Shown piece by piece: positions 8,286 through 19,409 of a DNA stretch of 64,000 bases. Under the pieces are notes generated by a model. It was not told the origin of the DNA. It ran no database searches and saw only the letters and a program-made list of their open reading frames with translations. The number at the start of each line of letters is the position of its first letter. Position 1 is the stretch's first letter. A program made the translations under genes and the position numbers. Origin of the DNA: Mixta calida (GTDB lineage Bacteria; Pseudomonadota; Gammaproteobacteria; Enterobacterales; Enterobacteriaceae); contig NZ_CP026378.1 in assembly GCF_002953215.1 (NCBI RefSeq), positions 1,594,540 through 1,658,539 of the forward strand, read 5' to 3'.

Positions 8286-10547
8286 ATGCCATACACCCTG
8301 TCCGTACTGGCTTTCATGGCGGCAATCGGCACGCTTCCCTTACTCTTTTTGCCCCATTTACCGAGTCTGACGACGTTAATTTTCCTGCTGGGCATGGCAC
8401 TGGGACTGATGATATTGCCGATGCGGAGCTTGCGCTTTATCGGTATCTACGGATTGTTTTTCGTCTGGGGTGTACTGGCGGCACAGCAGGCGCTGAGCCC
8501 TCTTATCCGGCTTACTCAGGGAACGGTAAAGGTGGAGGCGGAGATTCGTCAGGTATTGCTGGAAAAGGAAAGACTGATCGTCAGAATTCGCCAGCACAAT
8601 GCGCAGCAGATTTTCCCGCCGCTTTATGCCAGCATCTCGATGGGCAAGGTGCAGAATAGATGGTGTGCCAGCCAGCGCTGGGAAATGACGCTGCGATTAA
8701 GCCCCGTGCACGGGCGTCTTAATGAAGGCGGATTCGATGCGCAGCGCTTCGCGTTGGCCAACAGTATGCCGTTGCAGGGCACGCTGCTGGCGATAAAATC
8801 GGTAAATGCCGACTGCTCATGGCTACATCGCCTGATTAATAAAGCCCAAAAGCAGTATCAGCATCTCCCCTGGCATGGCGTTATGACCGCCTTACTTTTT
8901 GGCGACAGACAGGATCTTAGCGCAGAAACGCGCAACATTCTGCGCGACACCGGCATCGCGCATTTAATGGCGATCTCCGGCATGCATATCAGTCTCGCCG
9001 CCTCGTTAGGCTGGGCAGCGGCACGGCTGCTGCAGTTTTTGCTCCCTGCGTGGCGCATAAACTATCCGTTGCCGCTGCTGTTTAGCCTGAGCGTGGCTGC
9101 GTTTTACTGCTGGCTTTCAGGAAGTCATCCACCAGCAATAAGGGCGATGATAGCGCTAAGCGCATGGGCAATAGTTCGTTTGCAACACATTAACTGCAGC
9201 AGCTGGCAAATCTGGCTGGTTTGCGTGGGCAGTATTTTGTTCTTCGATCCGCTAACGATCCTGTCTGACAGCTTTTGGCTGTCGATCATCGCCGTCGCCA
9301 TCCTGCTGTTCTGGTACCAATGGTTTCCTCTGCCTGTGCGTTGGCGTTATCGCAGGCGCTGGATATTTCTGCAGCTGGCGCATCTTCAGGCAGGCATGTT
9401 GCTGCTGCTTATGCCCATTCAGGTCTTTATCTTTCATGGCGTTAGCCTGACGTCCCTGCCAGCGAACATGCTGGCGATTCCGATAGTGACTTTCGTTACC
9501 GTGCCGGCGCTGCTGTTTGCGTTGATCATGCCGACCGCCTGGCTGGCTTATCCGCTCTGGTGGCTGGCGGATCGCTCTCTGGCGCTGGTGTTTTATCTGC
9601 TCGCGCAGTTGCCTGAAGGATGGCTGCCGCTTGGGAAAACGGCGATGACGGCCAGTGTGGTTGTATGGCTACTGTTAATCGCTTTTCGCCTCGGCTGGTG
9701 GCGGCGCACGCCGCTGGCGCTACTGGTCGCCTGTTGTTTACCCTTGCTGTGGCAGATAACCCGTAAAGAGCCGGAATGGCGGCTTGATATGCTGGATATC
9801 GGTCATGGCCTGGCGCTGGTGGTTTCGCGCAACGGACACGCTCTACTCTACGATACCGGCAACCGCTGGCCCGGCGGCAGCGCCGCCCGACAAACGGTAC
9901 TGCCCTGGCTGGACTGGCATGGACTGATTGTCGATAAGGTTGTTATCAGCCATGCGCATCTGGATCATATTGGCGGATTGAAAGATATAGAGCAGGCCTG
10001 GCCGGAGGCGGTGGTGCGCAGCGCGCTGATGCAACCGGGACATCAGCCCTGTATTGCCGGAACAGGATGGCGATGGCAAGGGTTAACATTCGAGGCGCTG
10101 TGGCCGCCAGCAGTCGGCACTAACGGCGGCAACAATGACTCCTGCGTGCTGCGCATTGATGACGGGCAGCGAAGGGTACTGCTTACAGGCGATCTTGAGG
10201 CGGAGGCTGAAAGGAAACTTATGCGTCTCGACCGCGCCGCGTTAAAGGCGGAGATGATTCAGGTGCCGCATCACGGCAGCAAAACGTCTTCCAGCGCCCC
10301 GTTTCTGCGTAATGTCGGCGGCAGCGTGGCGCTGGCGTCCGTAGCGCGTTATAACGCCTGGCGTCTGCCTTCCGCGCAGGTCATTAAGCGCTACCGGGCG
10401 AATGGCTATCAATGGCGCGATACCGCGCATTCCGGTCAGCTCAGCGTGGCGTTTTATCCTGACGGATGGCAAGTCAAGGGCTTAAGAGAACAAATATTGC
10501 CCCGCTGGTATCATCAGTGGTTTGGCGTACAGGATGAATCCAGGTAA
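8286..10547 (+). CDS. ycaI: ComEC/Rec2-family DNA-uptake channel
   Basis: 753 aa, equal to E. coli YcaI (754). Layout: two or three N-terminal membrane helices, a soluble OB-like domain (about 60-180), a central multi-helix competence domain with the signature LMAISGMHISLAASLGW, and a C-terminal metallo-beta-lactamase-like domain with SHAHLDHIGG (the HxHxDH metal motif) and LLTGDLE. In naturally competent bacteria ComEC passes single-stranded DNA across the inner membrane. Start ATG 8286 has AAGGA seven bases upstream. It is complete, with no frameshift. msbA starts 35 bases downstream. A Sxy homologue lies near 56.7 kb in the same window. Confidence 0.93.
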   Translation: MPYTLSVLAFMAAIGTLPLLFLPHLPSLTTLIFLLGMALGLMILPMRSLRFIGIYGLFFVWGVLAAQQALSPLIRLTQGTVKVEAEIRQVLLEKERLIVRIRQHNAQQIFPPLYASISMGKVQNRWCASQRWEMTLRLSPVHGRLNEGGFDAQRFALANSMPLQGTLLAIKSVNADCSWLHRLINKAQKQYQHLPWHGVMTALLFGDRQDLSAETRNILRDTGIAHLMAISGMHISLAASLGWAAARLLQFLLPAWRINYPLPLLFSLSVAAFYCWLSGSHPPAIRAMIALSAWAIVRLQHINCSSWQIWLVCVGSILFFDPLTILSDSFWLSIIAVAILLFWYQWFPLPVRWRYRRRWIFLQLAHLQAGMLLLLMPIQVFIFHGVSLTSLPANMLAIPIVTFVTVPALLFALIMPTAWLAYPLWWLADRSLALVFYLLAQLPEGWLPLGKTAMTASVVVWLLLIAFRLGWWRRTPLALLVACCLPLLWQITRKEPEWRLDMLDIGHGLALVVSRNGHALLYDTGNRWPGGSAARQTVLPWLDWHGLIVDKVVISHAHLDHIGGLKDIEQAWPEAVVRSALMQPGHQPCIAGTGWRWQGLTFEALWPPAVGTNGGNNDSCVLRIDDGQRRVLLTGDLEAEAERKLMRLDRAALKAEMIQVPHHGSKTSSSAPFLRNVGGSVALASVARYNAWRLPSAQVIKRYRANGYQWRDTAHSGQLSVAFYPDGWQVKGLREQILPRWYHQWFGVQDESR

Positions 10548-10582
10548 AATAAGCGGCTATTTCAAACAATGCTGGTTAAATA

Positions 10583-12331
10583 ATGCATCAAGATAAAGAT
10601 CTCTCAACATGGCAGACTTTTCGTCGCCTTTGGCCGATGATCGCACCACATAAGGCGGGATTAATTGTGGCGGCCGTAGCGCTGATCATCAACGCGGCAG
10701 GCGACACCCTTATGCTGTCATTGCTGAAACCTTTACTGGATGAGGGGTTTGGGAAAGCCGATAAGTCGGTATTAATATGGATGCCGCTGGCCGTAATTGG
10801 CCTGATGCTGGTTCGCGGAGTGACCAGCTATGCATCAAGTTACTGTATTTCTTGGGTATCTGGCAATGTTGTGATGAATATGCGTCGCCGGTTATTCAAC
10901 CATATGATGGGCATGCCGGTCTCCTTTTTCGATCAGCAGTCCACCGGGACGCTGTTGTCGCGCATTACCTACGATTCTGAACAGGTCGCCTCTTCTTCTT
11001 CCAGCGCGCTGGTTACCGTGGTGCGTGAAGGGGCATCGATTATCGGCCTGTTCATCATGATGTTTTACTATAGCTGGCAGCTTTCGCTAATCCTGATTGT
11101 CCTGGCGCCGATTGTCTCTATGGCGATTCGTACCGTCTCTAAACGTTTCCGCAGCATCAGTAAAAACATGCAGAATACGATGGGCCAGGTGACGACCAGC
11201 GCGGAACAGATGCTGAAAGGGCACAAAGAGGTACTGATTTTCGGCGGTCAGGATGTAGAAGCGAAACGCTTCGACAAGGTCAGCAACCGTATGCGTCATC
11301 AGGGAATGAAGCTGGTCTCCGCTTCTTCCATCTCCGATCCTGTTATTCAGTTGATCGCTTCTCTGGCGCTGGCTTTCGTACTTTATGCCGCCAGCTTCCC
11401 CAGCGTAATGGATACCCTGACCGCCGGCACCATCACCGTCGTCTTTTCCTCGATGATCGCGCTGATGCGTCCGCTGAAATCTTTAACCAACGTTAACGCC
11501 CAGTTCCAGCGCGGTATGGCCGCCTGTCAAACGCTGTTTTCCATCCTCGATAGCGAACAGGAAGTGGATAACGGCACGCGTGTCATTGAACGCGCTAAGG
11601 GCGATATTGAGTTCCGTAATGTGACCTTCACCTATCCTGGACGCGATATTCCGGCGCTGCGCGATATCAACCTTTCCATCCCGGCAGGTAAAACCGTGGC
11701 GCTGGTTGGGCGCTCCGGCTCCGGCAAATCGACGATGGCCAGTTTGTTGACGCGCTTTTATGATATTCAGCAAGGCGAAATTCTGATTGATGGCCACGAT
11801 TTGCGCGAGTATACCCTGCGCTCGTTGCGCAATCAGGTCGCGCTGGTTTCTCAGAACGTGCATCTGTTTAACGACACCATCGCCAACAATATCGCCTACG
11901 CGCGCAACGATGTTTATGACCGCGCGCAGATTGAAAAAGCCGCTGAAATGGCCCATGCGATGGACTTCATCCGCAAGATGGAAAACGGCCTGGATACCGT
12001 GATCGGCGAGAACGGCGTGCTGCTTTCCGGCGGTCAGCGTCAGCGTATCGCGATCGCCCGTGCGCTGCTGCGCGACAGCCCGATTCTGATTCTGGACGAG
12101 GCGACCTCGGCACTGGATACCGAATCCGAACGCGCGATTCAGTCTGCGCTGGATGAACTGCAAAAAAACCGCACCTCATTGGTCATTGCGCATCGTCTGT
12201 CGACTATCGAAAAAGCAGATGAAATCGTGGTGGTGGAAGATGGCCGCATTATCGAGCGAGGCACGCATGATGAGCTGATCGGCCAGCGGGGCGCTTACGC
12301 TCAGCTGCATAAAATGCAGTTTGGGCAATGA
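10583..12331 (+). CDS. msbA: Lipid A export ATP-binding/permease protein MsbA
   Basis: 582 aa, exactly the E. coli length. It is a homodimeric ABC exporter that flips core-lipid A across the inner membrane. An N-terminal six-helix transmembrane domain (about 20-310) is followed by a nucleotide-binding domain with Walker [10 protein letters not shown] (about 376-384), ABC signature LLSGGQRQR (about 480), Walker [13 protein letters not shown] (about 502-513) and the switch histidine in VIAHRLST. Its stop overlaps the lpxK start by 4 bases (ATGA), so the two essential lipid A genes are translationally coupled. Confidence 0.97.
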   Translation: MHQDKDLSTWQTFRRLWPMIAPHKAGLIVAAVALIINAAGDTLMLSLLKPLLDEGFGKADKSVLIWMPLAVIGLMLVRGVTSYASSYCISWVSGNVVMNMRRRLFNHMMGMPVSFFDQQSTGTLLSRITYDSEQVASSSSSALVTVVREGASIIGLFIMMFYYSWQLSLILIVLAPIVSMAIRTVSKRFRSISKNMQNTMGQVTTSAEQMLKGHKEVLIFGGQDVEAKRFDKVSNRMRHQGMKLVSASSISDPVIQLIASLALAFVLYAASFPSVMDTLTAGTITVVFSSMIALMRPLKSLTNVNAQFQRGMAACQTLFSILDSEQEVDNGTRVIERAKGDIEFRNVTFTYPGRDIPALRDINLSIPAGKTVALVGRSGSGKSTMASLLTRFYDIQQGEILIDGHDLREYTLRSLRNQVALVSQNVHLFNDTIANNIAYARNDVYDRAQIEKAAEMAHAMDFIRKMENGLDTVIGENGVLLSGGQRQRIAIARALLRDSPILILDEATSALDTESERAIQSALDELQKNRTSLVIAHRLSTIEKADEIVVVEDGRIIERGTHDELIGQRGAYAQLHKMQFGQ

Positions 12332-13302
12332 TTGAGCGCATCTGGAGCGGACGTTCGCCGCTGTATTTACTGCTGCTGCCGCTTAGCCTGCTGTATGGGG
12401 TGATCACCACCCTGATCCGGCTTAGCTACCGCCTCGGCCTGCGTAAAGCCTGGCGCGCGCCGGTGCCGGTGGTGGTGGTGGGAAATCTTACAGCGGGCGG
12501 CAACGGTAAAACGCCGGTGGTTATCTGGCTGGTGGAACGGTTACAGCAGCAAGGGCTGCGCGTCGGCGTTGTTTCGCGCGGCTACGGCGGCAAAGCAGAG
12601 CGTTATCCTTTGCTGCTTACGCCGGATACCACGACCCGCGAAGCTGGCGATGAGCCGGTACTGATTGCTCAGCGCACCGGCGCGCCGGTGGCGGTATCGC
12701 CGGTGCGCCGCGAGGCTGTCCAGGCGTTGCTCTCCGCGCACCCGCTGGATCTGATTATTACCGATGACGGTCTGCAACATTATGCGCTGGCGCGTGATAT
12801 TGAAATCGTAGTGGTGGATGGCGAGCGACGCTTCGGTAACGGCTGGTGGCTGCCGGCGGGACCGATGCGGGAGCGCGCCGGACGACTGCGCCAGGTTGAC
12901 GCGGTGATTGTGAATGGCGGGGAGGCCGGAGAAGGGGAAATCGCCATGCGCCTGCAGCCAGGTGCAGCGATAAACCTGAAAACTGGCGTCAGCGCTCCGC
13001 TTTCATCGCTTTCTTCGGTGGTGGCGATGGCAGGCATTGGGCATCCGCCGCGCTTTTTCGCCACGCTGCGTCAACATGACGTGCCGGTGGTTCGCGCTGT
13101 GCCCTTCGCCGATCATCAGGCTTATCACGAAGCCGATCTGCTGGCGCTGACGCCGAATAAAGAGGCGCTGCTGATGACGGAAAAGGATGCGGTAAAATGC
13201 CGCGCCTTTGCGCATGATAACTGGTGGTATCTACCGGTAGACGCGCAGCTGTCCGCCGCCGAGCCCCTCCTGCAAAAAATCGCCGCGCTCGGTCGCCGAT
13301 GA
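12328..13302 (+). CDS. lpxK: Tetraacyldisaccharide 4'-kinase
   Basis: 324 aa (E. coli 328). It phosphorylates the 4' position of the lipid A disaccharide precursor at the inner-membrane face, the step that produces lipid IVA. A hydrophobic N-terminal helix (about 11-31) anchors it. The P-loop variant [12 protein letters not shown] is at 52-63, followed by the RGYGGK and DDGLQH motifs of the family. The start codon overlaps the msbA stop. Confidence 0.96.
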   Translation: MIERIWSGRSPLYLLLLPLSLLYGVITTLIRLSYRLGLRKAWRAPVPVVVVGNLTAGGNGKTPVVIWLVERLQQQGLRVGVVSRGYGGKAERYPLLLTPDTTTREAGDEPVLIAQRTGAPVAVSPVRREAVQALLSAHPLDLIITDDGLQHYALARDIEIVVVDGERRFGNGWWLPAGPMRERAGRLRQVDAVIVNGGEAGEGEIAMRLQPGAAINLKTGVSAPLSSLSSVVAMAGIGHPPRFFATLRQHDVPVVRAVPFADHQAYHEADLLALTPNKEALLMTEKDAVKCRAFAHDNWWYLPVDAQLSAAEPLLQKIAALGRR

Positions 13303-13360
13303 TTTAAAACTTCTGCGATTAATGATTAAACTGGTGCTATCCGACTGAAAGGAACCGCTG

Positions 13361-14572
13361 ATGGCACCCGTTTCTCTTTCCCTACAGGACGCCCGCAATC
13401 TGCATCTTGCGGCGCAGGGCTTGCTGACCCCTCTCAAACGTAAAGCGCGCTACAGCGATCTGCTGAGCGTCATTCGACGCATGTCGCTGCTGCAGATCGA
13501 TACCATTCATGTTGTGGCGCGTAGCCCTTATCTGATGTTGTTCAGTCGTCTGGGGGAGTATCCCGCAAGCTGGCTGGAACAGGCGCTGGCCTCCGGCAGC
13601 CTGTTTGAGTACTGGGCGCATGAAGCCTGTTTTATTCCAGCGGAAGATTACCCCTTGCTGCGCCACCGTATGCTGCAACCGGAAAAGATGGGCTGGAAAT
13701 ACAGCACGGCGTGGATGGCGCAGCACGCGGATGAGATCGCCGATCTGCTGCGGCATATTGCCGATAACGGCCCGGTGCGCTCTGCTGATTTCGCCACCGC
13801 GCCCGGCCATCGGCCCGGCTGGTGGTCATGGAAACCGCATAAACGCCACCTTGAAAATCTGTTTACCGCCGGCGAATTGATGGTCAGCGCCCGGCAAAAT
13901 TTCCAGCGTATCTATGATTTACGCCAGCGCGTTATGCCCGAATGGGATGATGCCCGGGATATGCTCAGCGAGGCCGAAGCGCGTGAGCAGATGCTGCGTA
14001 ACAGCGCCGCCAGTCTCGGACTGTTTCGCGCCGAATGGCTGCCCGATTACTACCGCCTGAAGCGCGTCGCGTTAAAAGAGACGATAGCGCGCTGGCAGGA
14101 GGAGGGCTTTATCTTGCCAGCAATCGTCGAGAAGACAGGCGCGATGTGGCTGCATCGTGACGGCGTAGCGCATCTGGAAAAGCCGCTGCGTGCCAGCCAT
14201 ACGGCGATTTTGTCGCCGTTCGATCCCGTGGTTTGGGATCGTCGGCGAGCGCAGGCGCTTTTCGATTTTAACTACCGTCTGGAGTGTTATACGCCCGCGC
14301 CAAAACGTCAGTATGGCTATTTCACGCTGCCGCTGCTGCACCGCGGCGCATTAAAGGCGAGGCTGGACGCGAAAATGCGGCGGCGGGAGCGCTGCCTGCA
14401 AATTAAAAACTTGTGGCTGGAAGATAACGTTAAAATCGGCGCGGGATTGGTGGCGGATTTCCAGCGTGCGATAGATCGTTTTGCCCGCTGGCAGGGCGCA
14501 GAGCAGATTATACTTGAACAGGCGCCGGACAGGCTCCGGCAGGCGCTGGGGGCGGGCTGGGCGCCAGCGTAA
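13361..14572 (+). CDS. ycaQ: Interstrand DNA crosslink glycosylase
   Basis: 403 aa (E. coli YcaQ 410). It belongs to the winged-helix HTH_42 family of glycosylases that unhook interstrand crosslinks and excise bulky alkylated bases; E. coli YcaQ is also reported as AlkX. The N-terminal half carries [17 protein letters not shown] and [18 protein letters not shown], typical of the family. The QxQ catalytic region described for the family would be the LQIDTI segment (residues about 46-51), where the first Gln is present. A start at 13361 is supported by GAAAGGAACC. It stands alone between lpxK and ycaR. Confidence 0.92.
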   Translation: MAPVSLSLQDARNLHLAAQGLLTPLKRKARYSDLLSVIRRMSLLQIDTIHVVARSPYLMLFSRLGEYPASWLEQALASGSLFEYWAHEACFIPAEDYPLLRHRMLQPEKMGWKYSTAWMAQHADEIADLLRHIADNGPVRSADFATAPGHRPGWWSWKPHKRHLENLFTAGELMVSARQNFQRIYDLRQRVMPEWDDARDMLSEAEAREQMLRNSAASLGLFRAEWLPDYYRLKRVALKETIARWQEEGFILPAIVEKTGAMWLHRDGVAHLEKPLRASHTAILSPFDPVVWDRRRAQALFDFNYRLECYTPAPKRQYGYFTLPLLHRGALKARLDAKMRRRERCLQIKNLWLEDNVKIGAGLVADFQRAIDRFARWQGAEQIILEQAPDRLRQALGAGWAPA

Positions 14573-14646
14573 GCGGGAGGTTATCGCCCCTTCTACAGCT
14601 GTGTTATGCTTGCCATTCTGAGGCTTCGGTCCATTACGGAGGAACC

Positions 14647-14829
14647 ATGGATCACCGTTTACTTGAAATCGTCGCTTGTCCGGTCTGTAACGGCAAGCTC
14701 TACTACAACAAAGAGCAGCAGGAGCTGATCTGTAAGCCGGACGGATTGGCTTATCCAGTACGCGACGGCATCCCTGTGCTGCTGGAAAACGAAGCCCGCA
14801 CCCTTTCAGCGGACGAGATACACCCATGA
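14647..14829 (+). CDS. ycaR: UPF0434 / Trm112-like small protein YcaR
   Basis: 60 aa, the E. coli length. It is a Trm112-fold zinc-ribbon-like protein with [14 protein letters not shown] near the N-terminus (CxxC at 11-14) and a later Cys at 29. The family is small and its bacterial role is not established. GGAGGAA precedes the start. The stop overlaps the kdsB start by 4 bases (ATGA), so it is coupled to KDO activation. Confidence 0.93.
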   Translation: MDHRLLEIVACPVCNGKLYYNKEQQELICKPDGLAYPVRDGIPVLLENEARTLSADEIHP

Positions 14830-15575
14830 GTTTTGTCGCCATTATTCCTGCCCGTTTCGCGTCGACGCGCCTGCCGGGCAAGCCGCTGGTGGATATTCAT
14901 GGCAAGCCGATGGTCGTGCATGTGATGGAGCGAGCGATGCAGTCCGGCGCCGATCGCGTTATCGTCGCGACCGATCATCCTGACGTGGCGGCGGCGGTGA
15001 CGGCGGCAGGCGGCGAAGTCTGCCTGACGCGTCCCGATCACCAGTCCGGCACCGAGAGGCTGGCGGAAGTGATAGAGCAGTGCCAGTTCGCCGACGATAC
15101 CATTATCGTTAACGTGCAGGGCGATGAGCCGTTAATCCCGCCAGAAATTATCTGTCAGGTCGCTAACAATCTGGCCGCTTCCGTTGCAGGCATGGCTACG
15201 TTGGCGGTGCCGATTGACAGCGCAGAAGAGGCATTTAATCCCAATGCGGTAAAAGTCGTGCGCGACGCGCAGGGCTATGCGCTCTATTTTTCTCGCGCCA
15301 CCATTCCCTGGGATCGTGAACGTTTCGCGCAATCACACGATACGGTCGGCGACAGCTTGCTGCGTCATATCGGCATCTACGCTTACCGAGCAGGCTTTAT
15401 CCGCCGCTATGTCAGCTGGGAGCCCAGCCAACTGGAGCAGATCGAGCTGCTTGAGCAGCTGCGCGTCCTCTGGTATGGCGAAAAAATCCACGTTGATGTG
15501 GCGCGCACCACGCCTGCGGCGGGCGTCGATACCGCGGAAGACCTGGCGCGCGTGCGCGCGGTGCTGGCTGGGTAA
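14826..15575 (+). CDS. kdsB: CMP-KDO synthetase
   Basis: 249 aa (E. coli 248). It activates 3-deoxy-manno-octulosonate to CMP-KDO for transfer to lipid IVA. The nucleotide-binding loop [16 protein letters not shown] is at 6-21; the substrate-contact segment [10 protein letters not shown] lies at about 99-108. It is coupled to ycaR and, with msbA-lpxK upstream, forms the LPS block of this region. It is convergent with elyC. Confidence 0.97.
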   Translation: MSFVAIIPARFASTRLPGKPLVDIHGKPMVVHVMERAMQSGADRVIVATDHPDVAAAVTAAGGEVCLTRPDHQSGTERLAEVIEQCQFADDTIIVNVQGDEPLIPPEIICQVANNLAASVAGMATLAVPIDSAEEAFNPNAVKVVRDAQGYALYFSRATIPWDRERFAQSHDTVGDSLLRHIGIYAYRAGFIRRYVSWEPSQLEQIELLEQLRVLWYGEKIHVDVARTTPAAGVDTAEDLARVRAVLAG

Positions 15576-15634
15576 ACAACCGGCTCAGGCAGAACGTATC
15601 TGACGAAGGGTGCGTTTCTTCTTGCTGCGTGTAG

Positions 15635-15667
15635 ACAGAGGGAGAAGCCATTGGCCTCTCCCTCTGT
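15635..15667. terminator. Long hairpin between convergent kdsB and elyC
   Basis: ACAGAGGGAGA and TCTCCCTCTGT pair perfectly over 11 bp, then after one A-C mismatch GCC/GGC extend the stem around an ATT loop. There is no good T-run on either side, but the position between two convergent genes suggests a bidirectional 3'-end structure. Confidence 0.55.
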
Positions 15668-15705
15668 AATATCTCCCGCCTCGCTTTTTCATGCGGCCAC
15701 GGCGG

Positions 15706-16497
15706 TTATTCCCCGCCTGCGGCGTTATCCGCTGCCTGTTTACCGTTTATCTTCTGCCAGAGACCGCCTAACCCTTCATAGACGGCGCGTTCGCTATGGC
15801 TCAGCCACAGCGGCGAAGGCAGCGCTTTTTCCCACCAGTTAAGCGGCGAGTCGATCGCCATTTGATTTGCCGGCGTGGCCAAAGGCGATAAGCCCCGATG
15901 GTGGAAAAAGGCCATCGCGCGCGGCATATGATTCGCAGAGGTCACCAGCAGGAACGGGCGCTGCCCGACGATTTTTTTGACCTCCTGCGCCTCATCGTCA
16001 GTATCGCGCGGTCGATCAAGCAGAATGATATCCGCCTGCGGCACGCCGAGCGACGCGGCGACCGTTGCCGCCACCTGCGCATTGCTTACCGGATTGCTTA
16101 ACGCCGGGCCGCCGGTAAAGATCATTTTTGCGCCCGGATGCATGCGCCACTGACGTACGCCCTCGGTGATGCGCGGCAGGCTGTTGCCGATCAGATTGGA
16201 GCTGGGCGCCCAGGCGGGATTCCAGGTATAGCCGCCGCCCAGCACCACGATATAGTCGACGTCGGCCGCCTGATTGCGGGTAGGATAGCGATTTTCCAGC
16301 GGACGCAGCAGGCCGTCGGCGACCGGCTGCAGACTTAGCGCGAATAAGATAACCCATCCCGCAGAAATGATGATTTTCCCGCTTTTTTGCCAGCGGGTGA
16401 ACCAAAGCAGCAAAATCCCGACGGCCATGGTCAGAAGCAGGAGCGGTAAAGGCAGCAGTATCCCGCCAGCGATTTTTTTTAAAGTAAAAAACAACAT
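15706..16497 (-). CDS. elyC: Envelope biogenesis factor ElyC (DUF218/YdcF family)
   Basis: 263 aa (E. coli ElyC/YcbC 259). It is an inner-membrane protein needed for peptidoglycan assembly at low temperature, thought to affect undecaprenyl-phosphate carrier use. Two hydrophobic N-terminal segments (about 5-35 and 42-60) precede a periplasmic DUF218 domain with DYIVVLGGGYTWNP (about 81-94), FTGG and LLVTSANHMPRAM. The start is ATG 16497, giving MLFFTLKKIAGGILLPLPL as in the family. It is divergent from the cmoM operon. Confidence 0.93.
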   Translation of the reverse strand: MLFFTLKKIAGGILLPLPLLLLTMAVGILLLWFTRWQKSGKIIISAGWVILFALSLQPVADGLLRPLENRYPTRNQAADVDYIVVLGGGYTWNPAWAPSSNLIGNSLPRITEGVRQWRMHPGAKMIFTGGPALSNPVSNAQVAATVAASLGVPQADIILLDRPRDTDDEAQEVKKIVGQRPFLLVTSANHMPRAMAFFHHRGLSPLATPANQMAIDSPLNWWEKALPSPLWLSHSERAVYEGLGGLWQKINGKQAADNAAGGE

Positions 16498-16619
16498 TAC
16501 GGATTCCTTTTGTCCGAAAAAACATCATCCGACAGCCAGAATTTGCATCAAAGGTTCATTCTGCGCTGGGGTATGACAAAATAGGCGCTACTTAACGGCC
16601 ATTCACCGGAGCTGCCGCA

Positions 16620-17405
16620 ATGCAGGATCGTAACTTTGACGATATTGCAGATAAATTCGCGCAAAACATTTACGGTACCACTAAAGGGCGTATTCGTCAG
16701 GCCATCCTGTGGCAGGAGCTGGACGCGCTGTTGACTACCTTGCCGGATCGGCCGCTGCATGTTCTTGATGTCGGCGGCGGGCAGGGGCAGATCGCCTGCG
16801 GCCTGGCGGCGCGCGGTCATCAGGTATTGCTGTGCGACATTTCTGGTGAAATGCTGCAGCGCGCCCGCATCAATGCGGAGCAGCAGAACGTGATTGCCAA
16901 CATGCAATTTAAACAAATTAGCGCGCAGCAGGTGGCGCAACATTTGGATAACCCAGCCGATCTGGTATTGTTTCACGCTGTGCTGGAATGGGTCGCCGAA
17001 CCCGAAGCGATCCTCGCCGCGTTGTACGATGCGCTGGCGCCGGGCGGCGTGCTGTCGCTGATGTTTTATAACCTGCACGGCCTGATTCTGCAGAATCTGG
17101 CGCACGGGAATTTCGGCTGGCTGGAAGCGGGCATGATAAAGCGGAAAAAGAAAACGCTGTCGCCCGATTACCCGCGCGATCCCCAGCAGGTTTATCAGTG
17201 GCTGCAGACGTGCGGCTTTAGCATTGAACGCCGCGCCGGCATTCGGGTATTTCATGATTACATGCACGATAAGCAGTTAAGAATTGATGAATTTGATCGG
17301 GTGCTGGCGATGGAAACACGCTATTGCCGACAGGAACCCTTTATCAGCCTCGGGCGCTATATCCATGTTACCGCGCGGAAACCCGCCCAGAAGGACCAAC
17401 TATGA
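16620..17405 (+). CDS. cmoM: tRNA 5-carboxymethoxyuridine methyltransferase CmoM
   Basis: 261 aa, as in E. coli CmoM (SmtA). It is a class I SAM-dependent methyltransferase that methylates cmo5U34 to mcmo5U34 in certain tRNAs. The SAM motif [12 protein letters not shown] is at 48-59; a conserved [10 protein letters not shown] block follows. It heads the cmoM-mukFEB operon: its TGA overlaps the mukF ATG by 4 bases. Confidence 0.95.
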   Translation: MQDRNFDDIADKFAQNIYGTTKGRIRQAILWQELDALLTTLPDRPLHVLDVGGGQGQIACGLAARGHQVLLCDISGEMLQRARINAEQQNVIANMQFKQISAQQVAQHLDNPADLVLFHAVLEWVAEPEAILAALYDALAPGGVLSLMFYNLHGLILQNLAHGNFGWLEAGMIKRKKKTLSPDYPRDPQQVYQWLQTCGFSIERRAGIRVFHDYMHDKQLRIDEFDRVLAMETRYCRQEPFISLGRYIHVTARKPAQKDQL

Positions 17406-18724
17406 GTGATTTTTCCCAGACTGTCCCGGAGCTTGTCTCCTGGGCGCGGAAGAATGATTTTTCCGTTTCGTTACCTACCGAACGTCTGGCCTTCCTGCTG
17501 GCTATCGCCACGCTCAACAGCGAGCGGATGGATGGCGAAATGAGCGAAGGCGAGCTGATTGACGCGTTTCGCCACGTCAGCAAAGCTTTTGAGCAGACGC
17601 ATGAAACCGTCATGGTGCGCGCCAACAATGCGATAAACGATATGGTGCGCCAGCGTTTGCTTAACCGCTTTACCAGCGAAATGGCCGACGGCAACGCGAT
17701 TTATCGTCTCACGCCGCTGGCTATCGGCATTACCGATTACTATATCCGTCAGCGCGAATTCTCCACGCTGCGTCTGTCGATGCAGCTTTCCGTGGTGGCG
17801 CAGGAGCTGAAGCGCGCGGCGGACGCGGCGGAAGAGGATGGCGATGAGTTTCACTGGCACCGCAACGTCTTCGCGCCGCTAAAATATTCCGTCGCGGAAA
17901 TCTTCGACAGCATCGACTTAACTCAGCGCCTGATGGATGAACAACAGCAGGCGGTGAAAAGCGATATCGCCGAGCTGTTGAATCAGGACTGGCGCGCCGC
18001 GATTTCCAGCTGCGAGCTGCTACTCTCCGAAACTTCCGGCACGCTGCGCGAGCTGCAGGATACGCTGGAAGCCGCGGGCGATAAGCTGCAGGCCAACCTG
18101 CTGCGCATTCAGGACGCCACGCTCGGCAGCCCCGATCTCGGCTTTGTCGATAAGCTGGTGTTCGATCTGCAAAACAAGCTGGATCGCATTATCAGCTGGG
18201 GTCAGCAGGCGATCGATCTCTGGATCGGCTATGACCGCCACGTCCATAAATTTATTCGTACCGCCATCGACATGGATAAAAACCGCGTCTTTGCGCAGCG
18301 GCTGCGCCAGTCGGTGCAGAACTACTTCGATCAGCCCTGGGCGCTGACCTACGCCAACGCGGATCGTCTCTTCGATATGCGTGACGAAGAGATGGCGCTG
18401 CGTGACGAAGAGGTGACCGGCGAGCTGCCTTCCGAACTGGAATATGAAGAATTCAATGAAATCCGCGAGCAGCTTGCAGCAATGATTGAAGAAGCGCTGC
18501 AGATTTACAAAACGGAAAATAAACCGCTTAACCTCGGCGAGGTGATGCGGGATTATCTGGCGCAGTATCCACGAGCCCGTCATTTTGATGTGGCGCGTAT
18601 CGTCGTCGATCAGGCGGTGCGCTTAGGCGTGGCGGAAGCTGATTTTTCCGGGTTGCCTGCGCAATGGCAGCCCATTAATGATTACGGAGCCAAGGTGCAG
18701 GCGCATGTCATCGACAAATATTGA
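17402..18724 (+). CDS. mukF: Condensin kleisin subunit MukF
   Basis: 440 aa from ATG 17402, the E. coli length. The frame is open upstream to 17324 within cmoM, but the conserved start is [20 protein letters not shown]. MukF is the kleisin of the MukBEF condensin: its N-terminal winged helix and four-helix bundle dimerise, the middle binds MukE and the C-terminal winged helix binds the MukB head. An acidic linker (about 330-350) is visible. It overlaps cmoM by 4 bases and mukE by 20 bases. Confidence 0.97.
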   Translation: MSDFSQTVPELVSWARKNDFSVSLPTERLAFLLAIATLNSERMDGEMSEGELIDAFRHVSKAFEQTHETVMVRANNAINDMVRQRLLNRFTSEMADGNAIYRLTPLAIGITDYYIRQREFSTLRLSMQLSVVAQELKRAADAAEEDGDEFHWHRNVFAPLKYSVAEIFDSIDLTQRLMDEQQQAVKSDIAELLNQDWRAAISSCELLLSETSGTLRELQDTLEAAGDKLQANLLRIQDATLGSPDLGFVDKLVFDLQNKLDRIISWGQQAIDLWIGYDRHVHKFIRTAIDMDKNRVFAQRLRQSVQNYFDQPWALTYANADRLFDMRDEEMALRDEEVTGELPSELEYEEFNEIREQLAAMIEEALQIYKTENKPLNLGEVMRDYLAQYPRARHFDVARIVVDQAVRLGVAEADFSGLPAQWQPINDYGAKVQAHVIDKY

Positions 18725-19409
18725 ACAAGTGATGCCGCTTAAGCTGGCACAGGCGCTGGCGAATCCGATTTTTCCCGCGCTGGACAGTCAGCTGCGTGCG
18801 GGGCGACATATTGGTATCGAAGAGCTGGACAACCACGCCTTCCTGATGGATTACCAGGAATATCTCGAAGAGTTTTATGCGCGTTATAACGTGGAGCTGG
18901 TACGCGCGCCGGAAGGTTTTTTCTATCTGCGCCCGCGCTCCACGACGCTAATCCCGCGCTCGGTGCTGTCGGAGCTGGATATGCTGGTGGGGAAAATCCT
19001 CTGCTATCTCTATCTCAGCCCGGAGCGCCTGGCCAACGAGGGCATTTTCTCTCAGCAGGAGCTTTATGACGAGCTGCTGAGCCTGGCGGACGAAGGCAAG
19101 TTGCTGAAGCTGGTGAACCAGCGTTCCACTGGATCCGATCTCGATCGGCAGAAGCTGCATGAAAAGGTGCGCGCCTCATTAAGCCGCCTGCGCCGTCTCG
19201 GCATGGTGTGGTTTATGGGCAACGACAGCAGCAAGTTTCGCATTATGGAATCGGTATTTCGCTTCGGCGCGGATGTGCGCAGCGGCGACGACCCGCGCGA
19301 GGCGCAGCTACGCATGATCCGCGTCGGTGAAGCGATGACGCTGGAAAACAGCGTCGAAGAACAGAGTGCTGAGCGCCAGACAGAAACGGCGGAGGATGAA
19401 GAGGAATGA
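18705..19409 (+). CDS. mukE: Condensin subunit MukE
   Basis: 234 aa from ATG 18705, the E. coli length, starting [18 protein letters not shown]. The frame is open nine codons further upstream, inside mukF, but that extension is not conserved. MukE consists of two winged-helix domains and binds MukF in a 2:1 ratio, tuning MukB ATPase activity and DNA loading. The acidic C-terminal tail ([17 protein letters not shown]) is more variable than the body. The stop overlaps the mukB start by 4 bases. Confidence 0.96.
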   Translation: MSSTNIEQVMPLKLAQALANPIFPALDSQLRAGRHIGIEELDNHAFLMDYQEYLEEFYARYNVELVRAPEGFFYLRPRSTTLIPRSVLSELDMLVGKILCYLYLSPERLANEGIFSQQELYDELLSLADEGKLLKLVNQRSTGSDLDRQKLHEKVRASLSRLRRLGMVWFMGNDSSKFRIMESVFRFGADVRSGDDPREAQLRMIRVGEAMTLENSVEEQSAERQTETAEDEEE

